64,000 bases of DNA from Cyclobacteriaceae bacterium (lineage in GTDB: Bacteria > Bacteroidota > Bacteroidia > Cytophagales > Cyclobacteriaceae), in contig JANQOR010000024.1 in the NCBI GenBank assembly GCA_028285685.1, positions 1-64,000 on the forward strand. The letters are read 5' to 3'. Made by a program: the position numbers and the translations under genes. This document shows, one piece after another, positions 9,701 through 16,329 of this stretch (position 1 is the first letter of the stretch; the number at the start of each line of letters is the position of its first letter). The notes below the pieces were generated by a model. The model saw only the letters and a list, made by a program, of their open reading frames with translations. It had not been told where the DNA came from and searched no databases.

Positions 9701-11695
9701 CAAAGAACCTTCGCCCGAATCGTTGGAATTTGTCACCACATAGGATGGTGCCCTGATGCCGAGTGCAAAAATATCTCCGTCCGAAAGGTCGACACCTGAA
9801 AATTCCACGATATCAGAGGAGTAGCTATCTGCATCAACAATGACCGCATTCGAGAAATCAACACCATCGTCATCAATGAGGAGTTTATAGTCGATCGCAC
9901 TACTGCTTGGTGGTGAACTTCCACTTAAATCAAATTGAACGGTTAAGTCATCAATGTTACTACCTTGCTCATCAACCATCCACCTTCTTTCTAACCTATT
10001 TGCTATGTTGCTGAGTCCCGTTACTCCAGTAGTCGTGTATGAATTATCATCCCCATCATCGTTTGCCCAGGAAAGGAAATTCAAATCTGTGTCAAACGTA
10101 TTTGTGTTGGTTTGATTGTCTGCGGCAATCGTCCCGATCCCGATACTTACTATTCTGTCTGCATTTGCTGAACGTGACTGTTTTTGATTCAAACCAGAAA
10201 GATCATCCCTTCCGATTACTGTGATATCATCGAGAAATCCACTAAAACCGGATTCATCCCACATTGCAGACCCATCTGATGCGAGGTAGTCTTCGATGGG
10301 TGAAGTGATTCGGGAAATCCCATACTTGGCGGCTAGGTATGATTCAATTTTTCGCCGATCTGCTGCCGAAATGTTTGTATCAAACATAATTGCCTCGGCA
10401 ATATCCCCTACCATTCCGCTCCCCCCCTGGTAGCTCCCGATTGAGGTAGCGGAAGGATCTACATATGTATTAACGCTATTACTATTTGCGGTATTTGCCC
10501 CATCGATATGCTGTTGGAGCACAGTAGAACCTCCTAGATCATATGTCGCCGCAAAAATGATACTGTTGTTCAGTTCACTTCCAATACTGTTTGCTTCGTT
10601 GCCGGAATGAAAGATTGTTGGAACCCCATTGTTGTAGTAGATCGCATGATCACCCGTTCCGGCAGCACTGATAATATTGCTCGGCACGCTGGCATTTGTA
10701 ACTCTGGACACAGCGATTTTTGTGTAGTCTCCACCGCCGATCAAACCTGTACTAGTCGTTATCAATTCATCCGTTCCGTCAAAGGTCAAAACAGGCTGGT
10801 AGTTTAAACCACTAGATGTAAGCGCAGGTTGATCTGTTCCGGTAGACTGTGATACATCATTTCCGGCCACAGACTGATCCTCCCATGTATCAACACCAGT
10901 ATCTACTGTCGTTCCAACATCAGCGCGCAACCACAAAATCAAGTTAAAAAAGACTCCTCCGGGTGAAGCCGGCTGAGTAAGAGCGGTGGAGGTCTGCCAG
11001 TTGGGATCAGTCGATGTTGGGAAGTTGACTAGCGTACCATCAAAGTTGTTGGAGGTCAGATCTGGAAGCGATGTTCCGGTAGTTTCATTAAACTCATAGT
11101 AGGCAACAAGGTCAGTCTCACTCCCAAGCAGTGAAGAAAACATTTGAGTTCGAATCGCTGTTTCATCCAACGCAGCGCTCCAAACACGGACCTCATCCAT
11201 AAAGCCGCCAAAATGATTGGTAGCGGATGCACTAGCGCCAAGTACGAGATCATCCAGGTTACCAACGGATGCAGCAGGTGAGCCAACGGATTCTGCAACA
11301 CCATTTACATAAAAAACAAAAGAACCTGCTGTAGATACAAACGCAACATGGGTCCACTGATTTGTTAAGATCGTCTTGGACCCTGTGACAGACCCTGACT
11401 GTGTATCGCCATCATCCATGAAAATCTGTAAGACACCATTGTTAATATGAAAATTTAAAATCTCACCTCCGGAGTTATCCCAGCCAAGAATCGTTTGAGT
11501 CCCTGTGGTGGTACTGGGATTAATCCATGCTTCGAATGTGCGATTAGCAGATCCGTTGAAGTTGGGCTCAGAGGAAAATGCTATGAGATCATTCGAATCA
11601 TCAAACAGTAAGGCATTATCCTGGCTCTCGGCAACAAACGGAAATAAAAAAAGAATACAGAGAATTCTGGAGAAAGCAGCGGTGTAAACCTTCAT
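1..11695 (-). CDS. Giant secreted multidomain surface protein (LamG/beta-helix/FnIII/LRR/HYR), 3' end outside window
   Basis: One open frame of about 3,898 codons runs from the ATG at 11695 off the left edge. It begins with a signal peptide (MKVYTAAFSRILCILFLF, then a small-residue site near residue 24). Approximate order: LamG 1 (22-215); a second concanavalin-like module ending in an ESYLAAKYGI / IGRDD..GLNQKQS block like DUF8202 (230-640); a SLRQAM-type start of a right-handed beta-helix with many N-I-GNxIG turns (650-1215); LamG modules near 1306-1480, 1660-1900 and 1930-2125; three FnIII-LamG pairs (2160-3120); 24-residue LRRs (3185-3560); an Ig-like segment (3575-3660); three HYR-like repeats to the edge. 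Such architecture is known in Bacteroidota surface proteins exported by type IX secretion. A sorting domain would lie beyond the window, so that route is inference. It is probably an adhesin or matrix component. Short plus-strand ORFs here are antisense shadows. Confidence 0.9.
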   Translation of the reverse strand, partial: MKVYTAAFSRILCILFLFPFVAESQDNALLFDDSNDLIAFSSEPNFNGSANRTFEAWINPSTTTGTQTILGWDNSGGEILNFHINNGVLQIFMDDGDTQSGSVTGSKTILTNQWTHVAFVSTAGSFVFYVNGVAESVGSPAASVGNLDDLVLGASASATNHFGGFMDEVRVWSAALDETAIRTQMFSSLLGSETDLVAYYEFNETTGTSLPDLTSNNFDGTLVNFPTSTDPNWQTSTALTQPASPGGVFFNLILWLRADVGTTVDTGVDTWEDQSVAGNDVSQSTGTDQPALTSSGLNYQPVLTFDGTDELITTSTGLIGGGDYTKIAVSRVTNASVPSNIISAAGTGDHAIYYNNGVPTIFHSGNEANSIGSELNNSIIFAATYDLGGSTVLQQHIDGANTANSNSVNTYVDPSATSIGSYQGGSGMVGDIAEAIMFDTNISAADRRKIESYLAAKYGISRITSPIEDYLASDGSAMWDESGFSGFLDDITVIGRDDLSGLNQKQSRSANADRIVSIGIGTIAADNQTNTNTFDTDLNFLSWANDDGDDNSYTTTGVTGLSNIANRLERRWMVDEQGSNIDDLTVQFDLSGSSPPSSSAIDYKLLIDDDGVDFSNAVIVDADSYSSDIVEFSGVDLSDGDIFALGIRAPSYVVTNSNDSGEGSLRQAMLDANASSEEVITFNIPGSNNVIDLLTDLPDITSSMTIDGTSQPGWIFADVSTMVVIDGSTPSASDQNGFYVNAANTTIKGLVLTDFDDGSTGNQNGAIKVVANNFTIGGVNEGNIIHHNRNSGIYVVGASGGVIQGNRIGTTPDGTARSGGASTQQNGIAISGSTNITIGGDSSMGEGNLISGYDIVGPNSHGILIASTSTVINIYGNQIGTNAAGDDAIRNTEGIRVTTGSNNVNIGGSGTGQGNIIGANSSVGISIGATAFDVTIESNRFGSSADGVSALSAVENTYGIVLDDGAVTVTINNNLMVNLSGPAIDVNTTDPTGITITNNLIGVNVGGQTEIGVFSTAIQLDGGGGTGTVISGNTIAGSSSYGILVGAGTTDITIQSNNIGVFADGTATGTGNPQNNDSGIRLNNADGTDNGANRIAILDNIISGNGDASGDDGIEIVNGSSNILIQGNKIGVETDGTTLLGNYESGILLSSTATNVQIGGSGSGEANIIADNDYGIRTTATSFSTVDVQENSIFCNSLQGIEIAATEVVPPPVITSATPTLISGTTTVEDNANILLFEADDGCGDDQGMTLVAEAVDVVSSGFWSIAGSFTLGTNYTAIVVDDETTVDAAFGASEFSVAAIGYPSVPGSGYALNFDGSNDEVNVSDLSVSGNVFSFEAWVKRDRINAGSFTDRIIASDANNGFAVYFDPSNRLTISHVGVSEDISTATVDDLGWHHIAVTYDGINASYYLDGDLKTTNSYGVTFSSVTGYTIGNRTAQSEHFDGLIDEVRFWNVVLDETTIRDWVTQKLTSAHPDYSNLEGYYRFDENTGSVATDLAGANHGTLNGATYNLSGAHLGDESAFTTTTSVALSSASSGNNLTINNILGSPDITYVYRVNEAPNNTTVTSELNALNTTDYYGVFQSGGTNPTFNAQWFYSGNSGVNGQPDENGIRFVKRANNADGVFDELSSSFLDVNTSTNIVIDANLTSGEFAQGITDAYAEPSAPGNTLNFDGTDDVVDLGTGLESVFAGANKQFTIEAWINPETFTGSNRKIILAKNGNTINCSSDERQLGFAISLDEGLRFVYYGANDLSQFRVFESGNGSIVANTWQHVAMTYNGSIDTGDGSDRVSFYINGVLQPTNLSLAVGAFPFDITSGSSHVGLGATLDSSGGLCEASDQIFDGPMDEVRIWDTVLDQEDILSHIAQEVDNTHPNYDNLRAYYRFDDSDGTSSVSTLRDLAGANDGTLTNFPADNSGNWGSSGALDPSIFPNNALDFNGTSDFVFLPAAVELTSQTASTVEAWFRIDGDPADFQTIYSEENSGGATFYILRTVGNVVQYGVYDGSVWSFSTGSTQLEAGRWYHVAATYEDGVGTKIYLDGNLEDENSEDGRSSLGGAGGRKLGHQGVVNYYFDGALDEVRIWTKAKTLTEIRSEIFTPLAGSESMLLAYYDFNQGVPTANNAGETTLIDGTANGLDGTLTSFTLDGDNSNWAFSGSLDPTPNEPIDLLTTEVSDTQIDLDWTDRSFTETQFLIERSDGHNSSFVQIGTASADDVSYSDNTVTAGNGYFYRVRATNGTENSPYSNEKFGSTIAQPGNALDFDGVDDHIRVSDHPSLQFGTSDFTVEGWVYFDGVPQNGSIILKLNLAVPNDNLGVTIRDEFFSTTPGSKLSASLWPDNRAGSTSSKEPVDRLLISSDLSTGWHHFAMVNDYDTEARLYVDGILVDTDNSDHSGGGFNVAGTDILFGENNDPWDSEAPIDEVRFWNVARTQTEIQENMSFPLTGNESGLVAYYRFDQGVAGGDNTTPSVDVLPDRSMNNNHGLLQNFDLNGGASNWITSGADLDPPNAPSDLFVTEVSNTQIDLSWTDNSAKETGFAIERSDGNNTTWVNINSVGPDVTSYSDNTVTAGKGYYYRVIATGPLDSSPSNEKFGGTYDVPGNSISFDGVDDEVEVLGVSELPTGTDQRTMELWFKATQDAATYGDQIASIIRQADDADGDGNLFAIAQFIVGGVNTIGFWGNDQNVFGTAGEIELNRWYHAAAVWDGVNMKVYLDGQEVLSGTPLVNTTGPNANNLWLAAESSNGYGDYFGGEVDEVRIWSDVRTEGEIQGNMFNSLVGNEDGLVTYYKVDQDEATDLLIPDRSANNNNGIWMDAGGGVTTPIWPTSEAFTPHPPSDLFTTEVSDTQIDLSWTDNSPNETDFLIERSDGNNTSFSQIGTAPADATSYTDNTVVAGNGYFYRIRATNGTQNSSYSNEKFGSTLTPPGNALNFDGTDDYIDVGDIGLDFTSSAFTIEFWARRTTAGNNDWIVSVGTEPSSTNEAIHVGFRSGNTFTIDFKGNSLDTDQTFTDTEWHHWAVVYDPDLISDDDDRQIYRDGILLKADDPTGDFIGVNDLKIGQAFDSEFLNGDVDELRIWNVARSGTEIESDFATSLVGNESGLIAYYRFDQDEVTDHLLPDRSTNNNSGIWTDAGGGETQPDWVGSGAFTLGGVVPEDYNALLALYNDTDGANWTDNTNWLSGDVSTWFGISVVGDQVSEIELGTNNLVGTIPAELGTLTEMTNLELFENQLTGSIPTTLGDLSNLQYLELYSNQLSGSIPTELGFLSDLLDLELDDNLLTGSIPTELGDLNSLIQLDLATNQLSGSIPSQLGMLANLQYLELFDNNLSGSIPTEIGDLTNLLELELDGNMLTGAIPAELGSLTNLQLLDLTNNQLSASIPTQIGNLVNAVRIDLDDNDLTGSIPTSISTLTSLEDFDLSNNQLTGSIPTEIGDLSSLVNLLLYANQLSGSIPVEIGSLTNLEDLDLSHNQLTGSIPTEIGMLTALTHLELDDNQLSGTIPSEIGSLTLLQDLQLDINQFTGAVPTSFTSLTALTNLELSDNALTDLPDLSALTGLSALLLANNQFEFDDLEPNVAIPGVDYVPQANLTGLPDVDLNEDDNLDVTRTVGGTANQYQWLKDAVDISGQTTDNLSISTVVPSDAGAYHLEVTNTLVTGLTISSDPFDVTVDAKPTVVTQDISVSLDATGNISITPSQIDNGSSDDVTIAANLALSLDVTDFDCTNVGGNIVTLTVTDESGNSSNATASVTVNDDLNPTVVGQDIAVSLDATGNVSITPGDVDNGSSDNCSVNLSLDVTDFDCTNIGPNVVTLTATDDEGNSANTTATVTVNDDLSPTVVAQDIAVSLDATGNISITPGDVDNGSSDNCSVNLSLDITDFDCTNIGPNVVTLTVTDDEGNSVNTTATVMI
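1010..2140 (-). repeat. Leucine-rich repeat array, about 15 units of 24 residues
   Basis: On the minus strand the giant protein shows repeated units of the form LxLxxNxLxGSIPTEIGxLxxL, the so-called plant-specific LRR spacing, with a 72-bp DNA period. The N-terminal cap resembles the usual YNALLALYNDTDG...W start at about 2170-2260. The last units (about 1010-1080) lose the GSIP core and end the solenoid. The units are diverged at DNA level, so the array looks old and selected as protein. Confidence 0.85.
2340..5220 (-). repeat. Three tandem FnIII-LamG cassettes of about 1 kb
   Basis: The FnIII units near 2965-3200, 3935-4180 and 4965-5210 share strings such as TEVSxTQIDLxWTD and NTVxAGxGYxYR. 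The common codons for the GYFYR segment lie at 3015, 3987 and 5016, giving spacings of 972 and 1029 bp, both multiples of three. Each FnIII is followed towards the C-terminus by a LamG module that starts PGN(A/S)(L/I)xFDG and ends DEVRxWxxxRTxxEI. This points to duplication of a two-domain cassette. Confidence 0.75.
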
Positions 11696-11748
11696 GAGTG
11701 GTAGGCATTGGGTGGTTTGAAATTAAACTACGTCTAAGGCGATTGACC

Positions 11749-11768
11749 CTAAAAAATACTAAAAAATA
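11749..11768. repeat. Perfect tandem decamer CTAAAAAATA x2
   Basis: Two exact head-to-tail copies of CTAAAAAATA lie 54-73 bp upstream of the giant gene start and in the shared intergenic region with nhaC. Phased A-tracts at a 10-bp period would bend DNA. A role as an upstream promoter element is inference. Confidence 0.6.
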
Positions 11769-11893
11769 TTGGTAATTCAACATTTACAGACAATTATCAA
11801 CTGCGAAATCAACGTAGACTTGTCCAATGACGTCTGAAAACGGAAAACTTCCCAGATCATCCATGGATATTCTTGGCAGTTGCTGTTATCTAG

Positions 11894-11914
11894 GCCAAAA
11901 AGTCCTATTTTGGC
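11894..11914 (+). promoter_or_regulatory. Hairpin just upstream of nhaC start
   Basis: GCCAAAA and TTTTGGC form perfect 7-bp arms around a 7-nt loop, ending 19 nt before the chosen nhaC ATG. It could be an operator or a 5'-leader hairpin. It also argues against the longer reading that starts at 11880, which would place the hairpin inside coding sequence. Confidence 0.4.
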
Positions 11915-11933
11915 GGTTAGCAAAAAAGTTAAA

Positions 11934-13373
11934 ATGACAACAAAGCGAGAACCCACTCTTGGTGAAGCACTAATTCCTGTAATTTTCCTAACCATTCTTC
12001 TCTCAATAAATGTCGGCATCTTCGGGGATGCGTCACTCGACGGATCTAATCAAATAGTGCTAATCCTGTCAGCTGCTGTTGCCTCTCTGGTCGCTGTGAG
12101 AATAGGCTTCAAATGGGAAGAGATTCAAAAGGGAATCGTGAAAAGTATAAGCTCAGCGATGGCCTCAATCCTTATCTTGCTAATGATTGGTGCTCTTGCT
12201 GGTACGTGGCTATTGAGTGGTGTTGTTCCTGCAATGATCTACTATGGTTTGCAAATTCTAAATCCTACCATTTTTCTGTTTGCGGCTTGTATTGTCTGCG
12301 CTATTGTGTCCGTGGCAACCGGAAGTTCCTGGACAACGTCAGCCACCGTTGGAATTGCGTTGATCGGCATTGGCCAGGCCTTAGGGATTTCTACGGGGCT
12401 GATCGCGGGTGCAATACTTTCGGGCGCCTACTTTGGTGATAAGATGTCTCCACTTTCGGATACAACAAACCTGGCACCAGCAATGGCCGGAACAGACCTG
12501 TTTACGCATATTAGATACATGACGATTACCACGGTACCGTCAATTAGCATAGCCCTGGTCTTGTTCTTGATCATCGGTTTCACTCAGACAGGCAATGGAT
12601 CTATTTCAGAAACTGACGCGATTTTAAGAGCAATCGACTCAAGGTTTAATATCAATGGACTTCTTTTCATTGTCCCTATTGCAGTGGTAGTTCTCATCGT
12701 TAAAAAAATGCCTGCACTTCCAGCTCTCTTGATTGGGACATTATTGGGTGCAGTATTCGCATTGATCTTCCAGCCGCAGCTTGTGACAGAAATAGGTGGG
12801 GACTCAGGAGGAGTAGGATATTTTGTTGGAATTATGACCTCAATGTATGGAGACATAGCCATAACCACCTCCGATCCCATGGTTAGCGAACTCTTGACTG
12901 CAGGTGGTATGAAAGGAATGCTAGGGACCATTTGGCTAATTCTTTCCGCCATGATTTTCGGAGGAGTAATGGAGGGTTCCGGAATGCTTAAAAGAATAGC
13001 AACAGCTATTATCTCAAAAGTCAATTCAGTAGGATCTCTTATTTCCTCAACAGTTGGTACGTGTGTGTTTTTTAACGTCACAGCCTCCGACCAATACCTT
13101 GCGATCGTTGTCCCAGGTCGCATGTACGGTGACATCTACAGAGAAAAAGGCCTAGCTCCTGAAAATCTAAGTCGATCTCTTGAGGACTCAGGAACTGTCA
13201 CTTCCGTGCTTATTCCATGGAATACTTGTGGAGCCTATCATGCAAAAGTCCTGGGTGTACACACACTTGACTACCTTCCTTATTGCTTTTTTAACCTAAT
13301 AAGTCCAATCATGACCATGATTGTGGGCTACACGGGCTACAAAATCAGGAAACTAACTGAAAAGGGTGCCTGA
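11934..13373 (+). CDS. nhaC: NhaC-type Na+/H+ antiporter
   Basis: A 479-residue inner-membrane protein with about a dozen hydrophobic segments. It carries hallmark NhaC stretches: TGSSWTTSATVGIALIGIG, the SGAYFGDKMSPLSDTTNLAP block, and VTASDQYLAIVVPGRM towards the C-terminus. The family exchanges sodium for protons (some members exchange carboxylates such as malate for lactate), so a role in sodium and pH homeostasis is likely. The frame is open from 11880, but the ATG at 11934 (MTTKREPTLGEALIPV) gives the normal family N-terminus. Its last 8 nt overlap the next gene, so the two are probably co-transcribed. It is divergent from the giant surface-protein gene. Confidence 0.88.
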   Translation: MTTKREPTLGEALIPVIFLTILLSINVGIFGDASLDGSNQIVLILSAAVASLVAVRIGFKWEEIQKGIVKSISSAMASILILLMIGALAGTWLLSGVVPAMIYYGLQILNPTIFLFAACIVCAIVSVATGSSWTTSATVGIALIGIGQALGISTGLIAGAILSGAYFGDKMSPLSDTTNLAPAMAGTDLFTHIRYMTITTVPSISIALVLFLIIGFTQTGNGSISETDAILRAIDSRFNINGLLFIVPIAVVVLIVKKMPALPALLIGTLLGAVFALIFQPQLVTEIGGDSGGVGYFVGIMTSMYGDIAITTSDPMVSELLTAGGMKGMLGTIWLILSAMIFGGVMEGSGMLKRIATAIISKVNSVGSLISSTVGTCVFFNVTASDQYLAIVVPGRMYGDIYREKGLAPENLSRSLEDSGTVTSVLIPWNTCGAYHAKVLGVHTLDYLPYCFFNLISPIMTMIVGYTGYKIRKLTEKGA

Positions 13374-13962
13374 TCATTTTTGGGACAATATCACAAAAGA
13401 AGATATAAGGGAACTTCCTTTGCTTGCTTTCGACGGATTTATTCATGTGGTGGAGTCTGATGATCAACTACACAGTGCCATTGATGCACTCACCAGGGAA
13501 AAACTAGTAGGTTTTGATACGGAGAAAAAGCCAACCTTTAAAAGGGGCGATTACAATCCGACAGCAATGATCCAGCTTTCCTCGGTAAATGACGCATACC
13601 TGTTCCGATTAAATAAGATCGGATATCCTAAATCACTTTTTGACCTTATGGGCAATCCAGGTATTACCAAATTAGGTATCAGCATCGACGATGATATTAA
13701 AGAATTAGAGAAGCTTAGCACGTTTTCGCCAGCAGGTTTTATCGACGTAAATGACATTGCAAGAACAATTGGTGTGAAGCACATTGGTGTCAAGAAATTA
13801 GCCGCTATTTTCTTGAAACACCGAATTTCGAAAGGTCAACAGACATCTAACTGGGAAAATGAAGTTTTGACGTCAAGTCAACAAAAATATGCAGCCACTG
13901 ACGCGTGGATTTGTCTCAGGATCTACAACGAGATCAAAAACAATGGATTTTTAAAATCTTAA
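13366..13962 (+). CDS. 3'-5' exonuclease domain protein (RNase D-like, DEDDy)
   Basis: A 198-residue protein made almost entirely of one DEDD exonuclease domain. The metal-binding residues are visible: D51 and E53 in GFDTEKKP, D109/D110 in GISIDDDIKEL, and the Y175/D179 pair in YAATDAW, which marks the DEDDy subclass. There is no HRDC domain, so it is shorter than true RNase D and resembles stand-alone exonuclease-domain proteins of Bacteroidota. Translation starts at a GTG that overlaps the end of nhaC by 8 nt, which implies translational coupling. The substrate (RNA or DNA) cannot be read from sequence. Confidence 0.85.
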   Translation: MPDHFWDNITKEDIRELPLLAFDGFIHVVESDDQLHSAIDALTREKLVGFDTEKKPTFKRGDYNPTAMIQLSSVNDAYLFRLNKIGYPKSLFDLMGNPGITKLGISIDDDIKELEKLSTFSPAGFIDVNDIARTIGVKHIGVKKLAAIFLKHRISKGQQTSNWENEVLTSSQQKYAATDAWICLRIYNEIKNNGFLKS

Positions 13963-14063
13963 AAATTTCGCTCAAAAATCCACTAAACGGAAATCCTGGA
14001 CCGTCTATCAAATGTCTACTGCATTTGACTCCTTGATTTATAGTGCGAGGCTATCTTCGCGGA

Positions 14064-16277
14064 ATGAAGAGATTAGCCGTCTTCTTTTTCTTGCTCCCGC
14101 TCCTTCTTACAGCGCAGGATGACGCGTATAGAATAAAGAAGGCAAGTAGGGCTATTACGGTGGACGGTAAGCTGGATGAGGCTGATTGGGAAGTCGCTCA
14201 AATAGCGACAAATTTCCACCAGTATTTTCCGACGGATTCAGTGATTGGGAATGCCCAGGTAGAGATCCGACTGACATACGATGATCAATTTCTCTACGTA
14301 GGTGCCAAGATGCACAATCTGACCCCTAATCAAACATATGCCGTCCCATCGCTCCGACGGGACTACCGTGGGAATTTCGATGGAATTACAATAGAAATAG
14401 ATCCGTTTCAGGACAACACAAATGCTTTCAACTTTGGTATCAATCCATATGGTGTGCAACGCGAAGGATTGATCAGCAACGGTGGAAACAGGGGCAATGA
14501 CCTCTCCTTATCATGGGACAACAAGTGGTTTGCTGATGCTACACAACACGAGGACTACTGGATTGCGGAAGCCGCAATTCCTTTCAAAACGCTGAGATTC
14601 AAGCCAGGAAGTACGAAGTGGAACGTCAATTTCTATAGAATCGATGCAGCGACAGGAGAACGTGTCACCTGGGCGCGAATCCCAAGGAATTTTCTCATCC
14701 TTTCCCTGGCCTTTATGAAAGAGTTGATCTGGGATGAGCCACTCGAAAAATCAGGGCCGAATATTTCGCTTATTCCTTATGTTTCACCAGCCACAACGCG
14801 AGACTTTGAGTCTGAAACTCAAACTTCAGCAGACAATAAATTCGAACTCGGCGGGGACGCAAAAATAGGAGTTAGCCCGTCCCTGAATCTTGACTTAACC
14901 TTCAACCCTGACTTTTCACAGGTTGAGCTCGACGAACAGGTTACCAACCTGAATCGATTTGAGTTGTTCTTTCCAGAGCGCCGGCAATTTTTCCTTGAGA
15001 ATGCCGATCTGTTCGAGAGTTTTGGGCACCCTTTTTTTTACAGACCTTTTTTCTCACGACGCATAGGAATTGCACGAGACGAATCCACTGGAACGAACGT
15101 GCAGAACAGAATTTATGGTGGTGCTCGGCTCAGTGGAAAGCTTGATAACAACTGGAGAATTGGGGTGCTGAACATGCAGGCAGCAGAGGACGATGAGATC
15201 AATTTACCTAGCATCAATTACACTGTAGCGGCCGTACAGCGAAAGATTTTTGGTAGGTCCAACATGGGGATCATTGCCGTTAACAGACAGACATTTGAGG
15301 ACTACGAAGTAACGGATTCCACCCCCTATCAAGGTGAAAACAGGTTGATCGGTTTCGACTACAATATTGCATCGAGTAATGGTAAGTGGAATGGTAAACT
15401 CAATTACCATCATTCGTTCGACGAGCAGACCTCATCCAAGAATGGAGCGCATACCGGCTGGATCGGATATCAATCTAGAACATGGACCTGGAGCTGGGCG
15501 CACACATATGTTGGCGAAAATCACAATGCACAGGCTGGATTCGTCCCACGACCGGGCATGTTTCGGATTAATCCTGATTTTGGTCGTAATTTTTTTCCAA
15601 GAAGTGGACCATTTAATTCGATTCAACTTCAGGGTGAAGTTGAATTCTTCTGGAATTCGGGCAGGAAAACGGATCACAAATACGCATTTAACATAAACTC
15701 TTCTCTTGCCAACACCGGTAGATTTTCGGCTTCCTTTGAGCAAAATTATACCTGGCTCTTCAGTGGTTCATTCGACCCAACTCGAACAGGAGGCGAAGAA
15801 CTTCCGAACCTCTCAGGTTATACCTACAATAGTTTTAATTTCAACTATATGTCGGACATGCGAAAAACATTTAGCTATTCCCTGAATGGAAATTTCGGTC
15901 AGTTCTTTAATGGAGACCGTGTCAGTCTAAGAACTACACTCAATTATCGCTTTCAACCAATTGCAGCGTTACGACTGTTGGTCAACTATAACCGCCTTCG
16001 GATGCCCGAACCGTACAATGATGCAGATCTTTGGCTAATTGGACCAAGAATTGATTTGACACTGACAAAAGCTATTTTCTTCACCAATTTCATTCAATAC
16101 AACAGTCAGATAGACAACCTGAATATCAACTCCCGTTTTCAGTGGCGATTCGCTCCGGTCTCTGACTTGTTCATTGTCTACACGGACAATTACGGAACCG
16201 AAAACTATGCTGATTCGGGACTTCAAAAGAAAAATCGAGCGCTCATCATTAAAATGACCTACTGGTTTAATTTGTAG
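14064..16277 (+). CDS. DUF5916 outer-membrane protein with N-terminal CBM9-like domain
   Basis: About 737 residues. The signal peptide MKRLAVFFFLLPLLLTAQ supports the ATG at 14064 over the in-frame GTG at 14043. The first ~210 residues form a CBM9-like sandwich (ITVDGKLDEADWEVAQ). The remainder matches DUF5916, including the family-typical stretch LNLDLTFNPDFSQVELDEQ followed by NRFELFFPERRQFFLEN. The C-terminal half alternates aromatic-rich strands and ends in TYWFNL, like a beta-barrel outer-membrane protein. Function is unknown for the family; a barrel that handles carbohydrate or protein substrates at the cell surface is inference. It is followed 52 nt later by an S9 peptidase. Confidence 0.82.
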   Translation: MKRLAVFFFLLPLLLTAQDDAYRIKKASRAITVDGKLDEADWEVAQIATNFHQYFPTDSVIGNAQVEIRLTYDDQFLYVGAKMHNLTPNQTYAVPSLRRDYRGNFDGITIEIDPFQDNTNAFNFGINPYGVQREGLISNGGNRGNDLSLSWDNKWFADATQHEDYWIAEAAIPFKTLRFKPGSTKWNVNFYRIDAATGERVTWARIPRNFLILSLAFMKELIWDEPLEKSGPNISLIPYVSPATTRDFESETQTSADNKFELGGDAKIGVSPSLNLDLTFNPDFSQVELDEQVTNLNRFELFFPERRQFFLENADLFESFGHPFFYRPFFSRRIGIARDESTGTNVQNRIYGGARLSGKLDNNWRIGVLNMQAAEDDEINLPSINYTVAAVQRKIFGRSNMGIIAVNRQTFEDYEVTDSTPYQGENRLIGFDYNIASSNGKWNGKLNYHHSFDEQTSSKNGAHTGWIGYQSRTWTWSWAHTYVGENHNAQAGFVPRPGMFRINPDFGRNFFPRSGPFNSIQLQGEVEFFWNSGRKTDHKYAFNINSSLANTGRFSASFEQNYTWLFSGSFDPTRTGGEELPNLSGYTYNSFNFNYMSDMRKTFSYSLNGNFGQFFNGDRVSLRTTLNYRFQPIAALRLLVNYNRLRMPEPYNDADLWLIGPRIDLTLTKAIFFTNFIQYNSQIDNLNINSRFQWRFAPVSDLFIVYTDNYGTENYADSGLQKKNRALIIKMTYWFNL

Positions 16278-16306
16278 TACATTCTGAGTAGCATTTTGCT
16301 TATCTT

Positions 16307-16329
16307 GATTTTTCCAAAATCTAAAAATC
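16307..16329 (+). promoter_or_regulatory. AT-rich inverted repeat abutting the S9 peptidase start
   Basis: GATTTTT and AAAAATC are perfect 7-bp arms around a 9-nt spacer, ending one base before the ATG at 16330. It may be an operator or a weak leader hairpin; arms of this composition can also arise by chance. Confidence 0.3.

Noticed and set aside
24-11687. Many short plus-strand ORFs of 60-140 codons across 1-11.7 kb
   Set aside because: They are antisense shadows of the giant minus-strand gene. Their sequences are low-complexity mirrors of the repeats, with no independent domains.
11880-11933. Longer start of nhaC at 11880
   Set aside because: The extra 18 codons run through a perfect hairpin and add residues not expected at an NhaC N-terminus. 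The ATG at 11934 is preferred.
12584-13135. 183-codon minus-strand ORF
   Set aside because: It lies wholly inside nhaC, antisense, and its sequence is the mirror of a hydrophobic coding region without family features.
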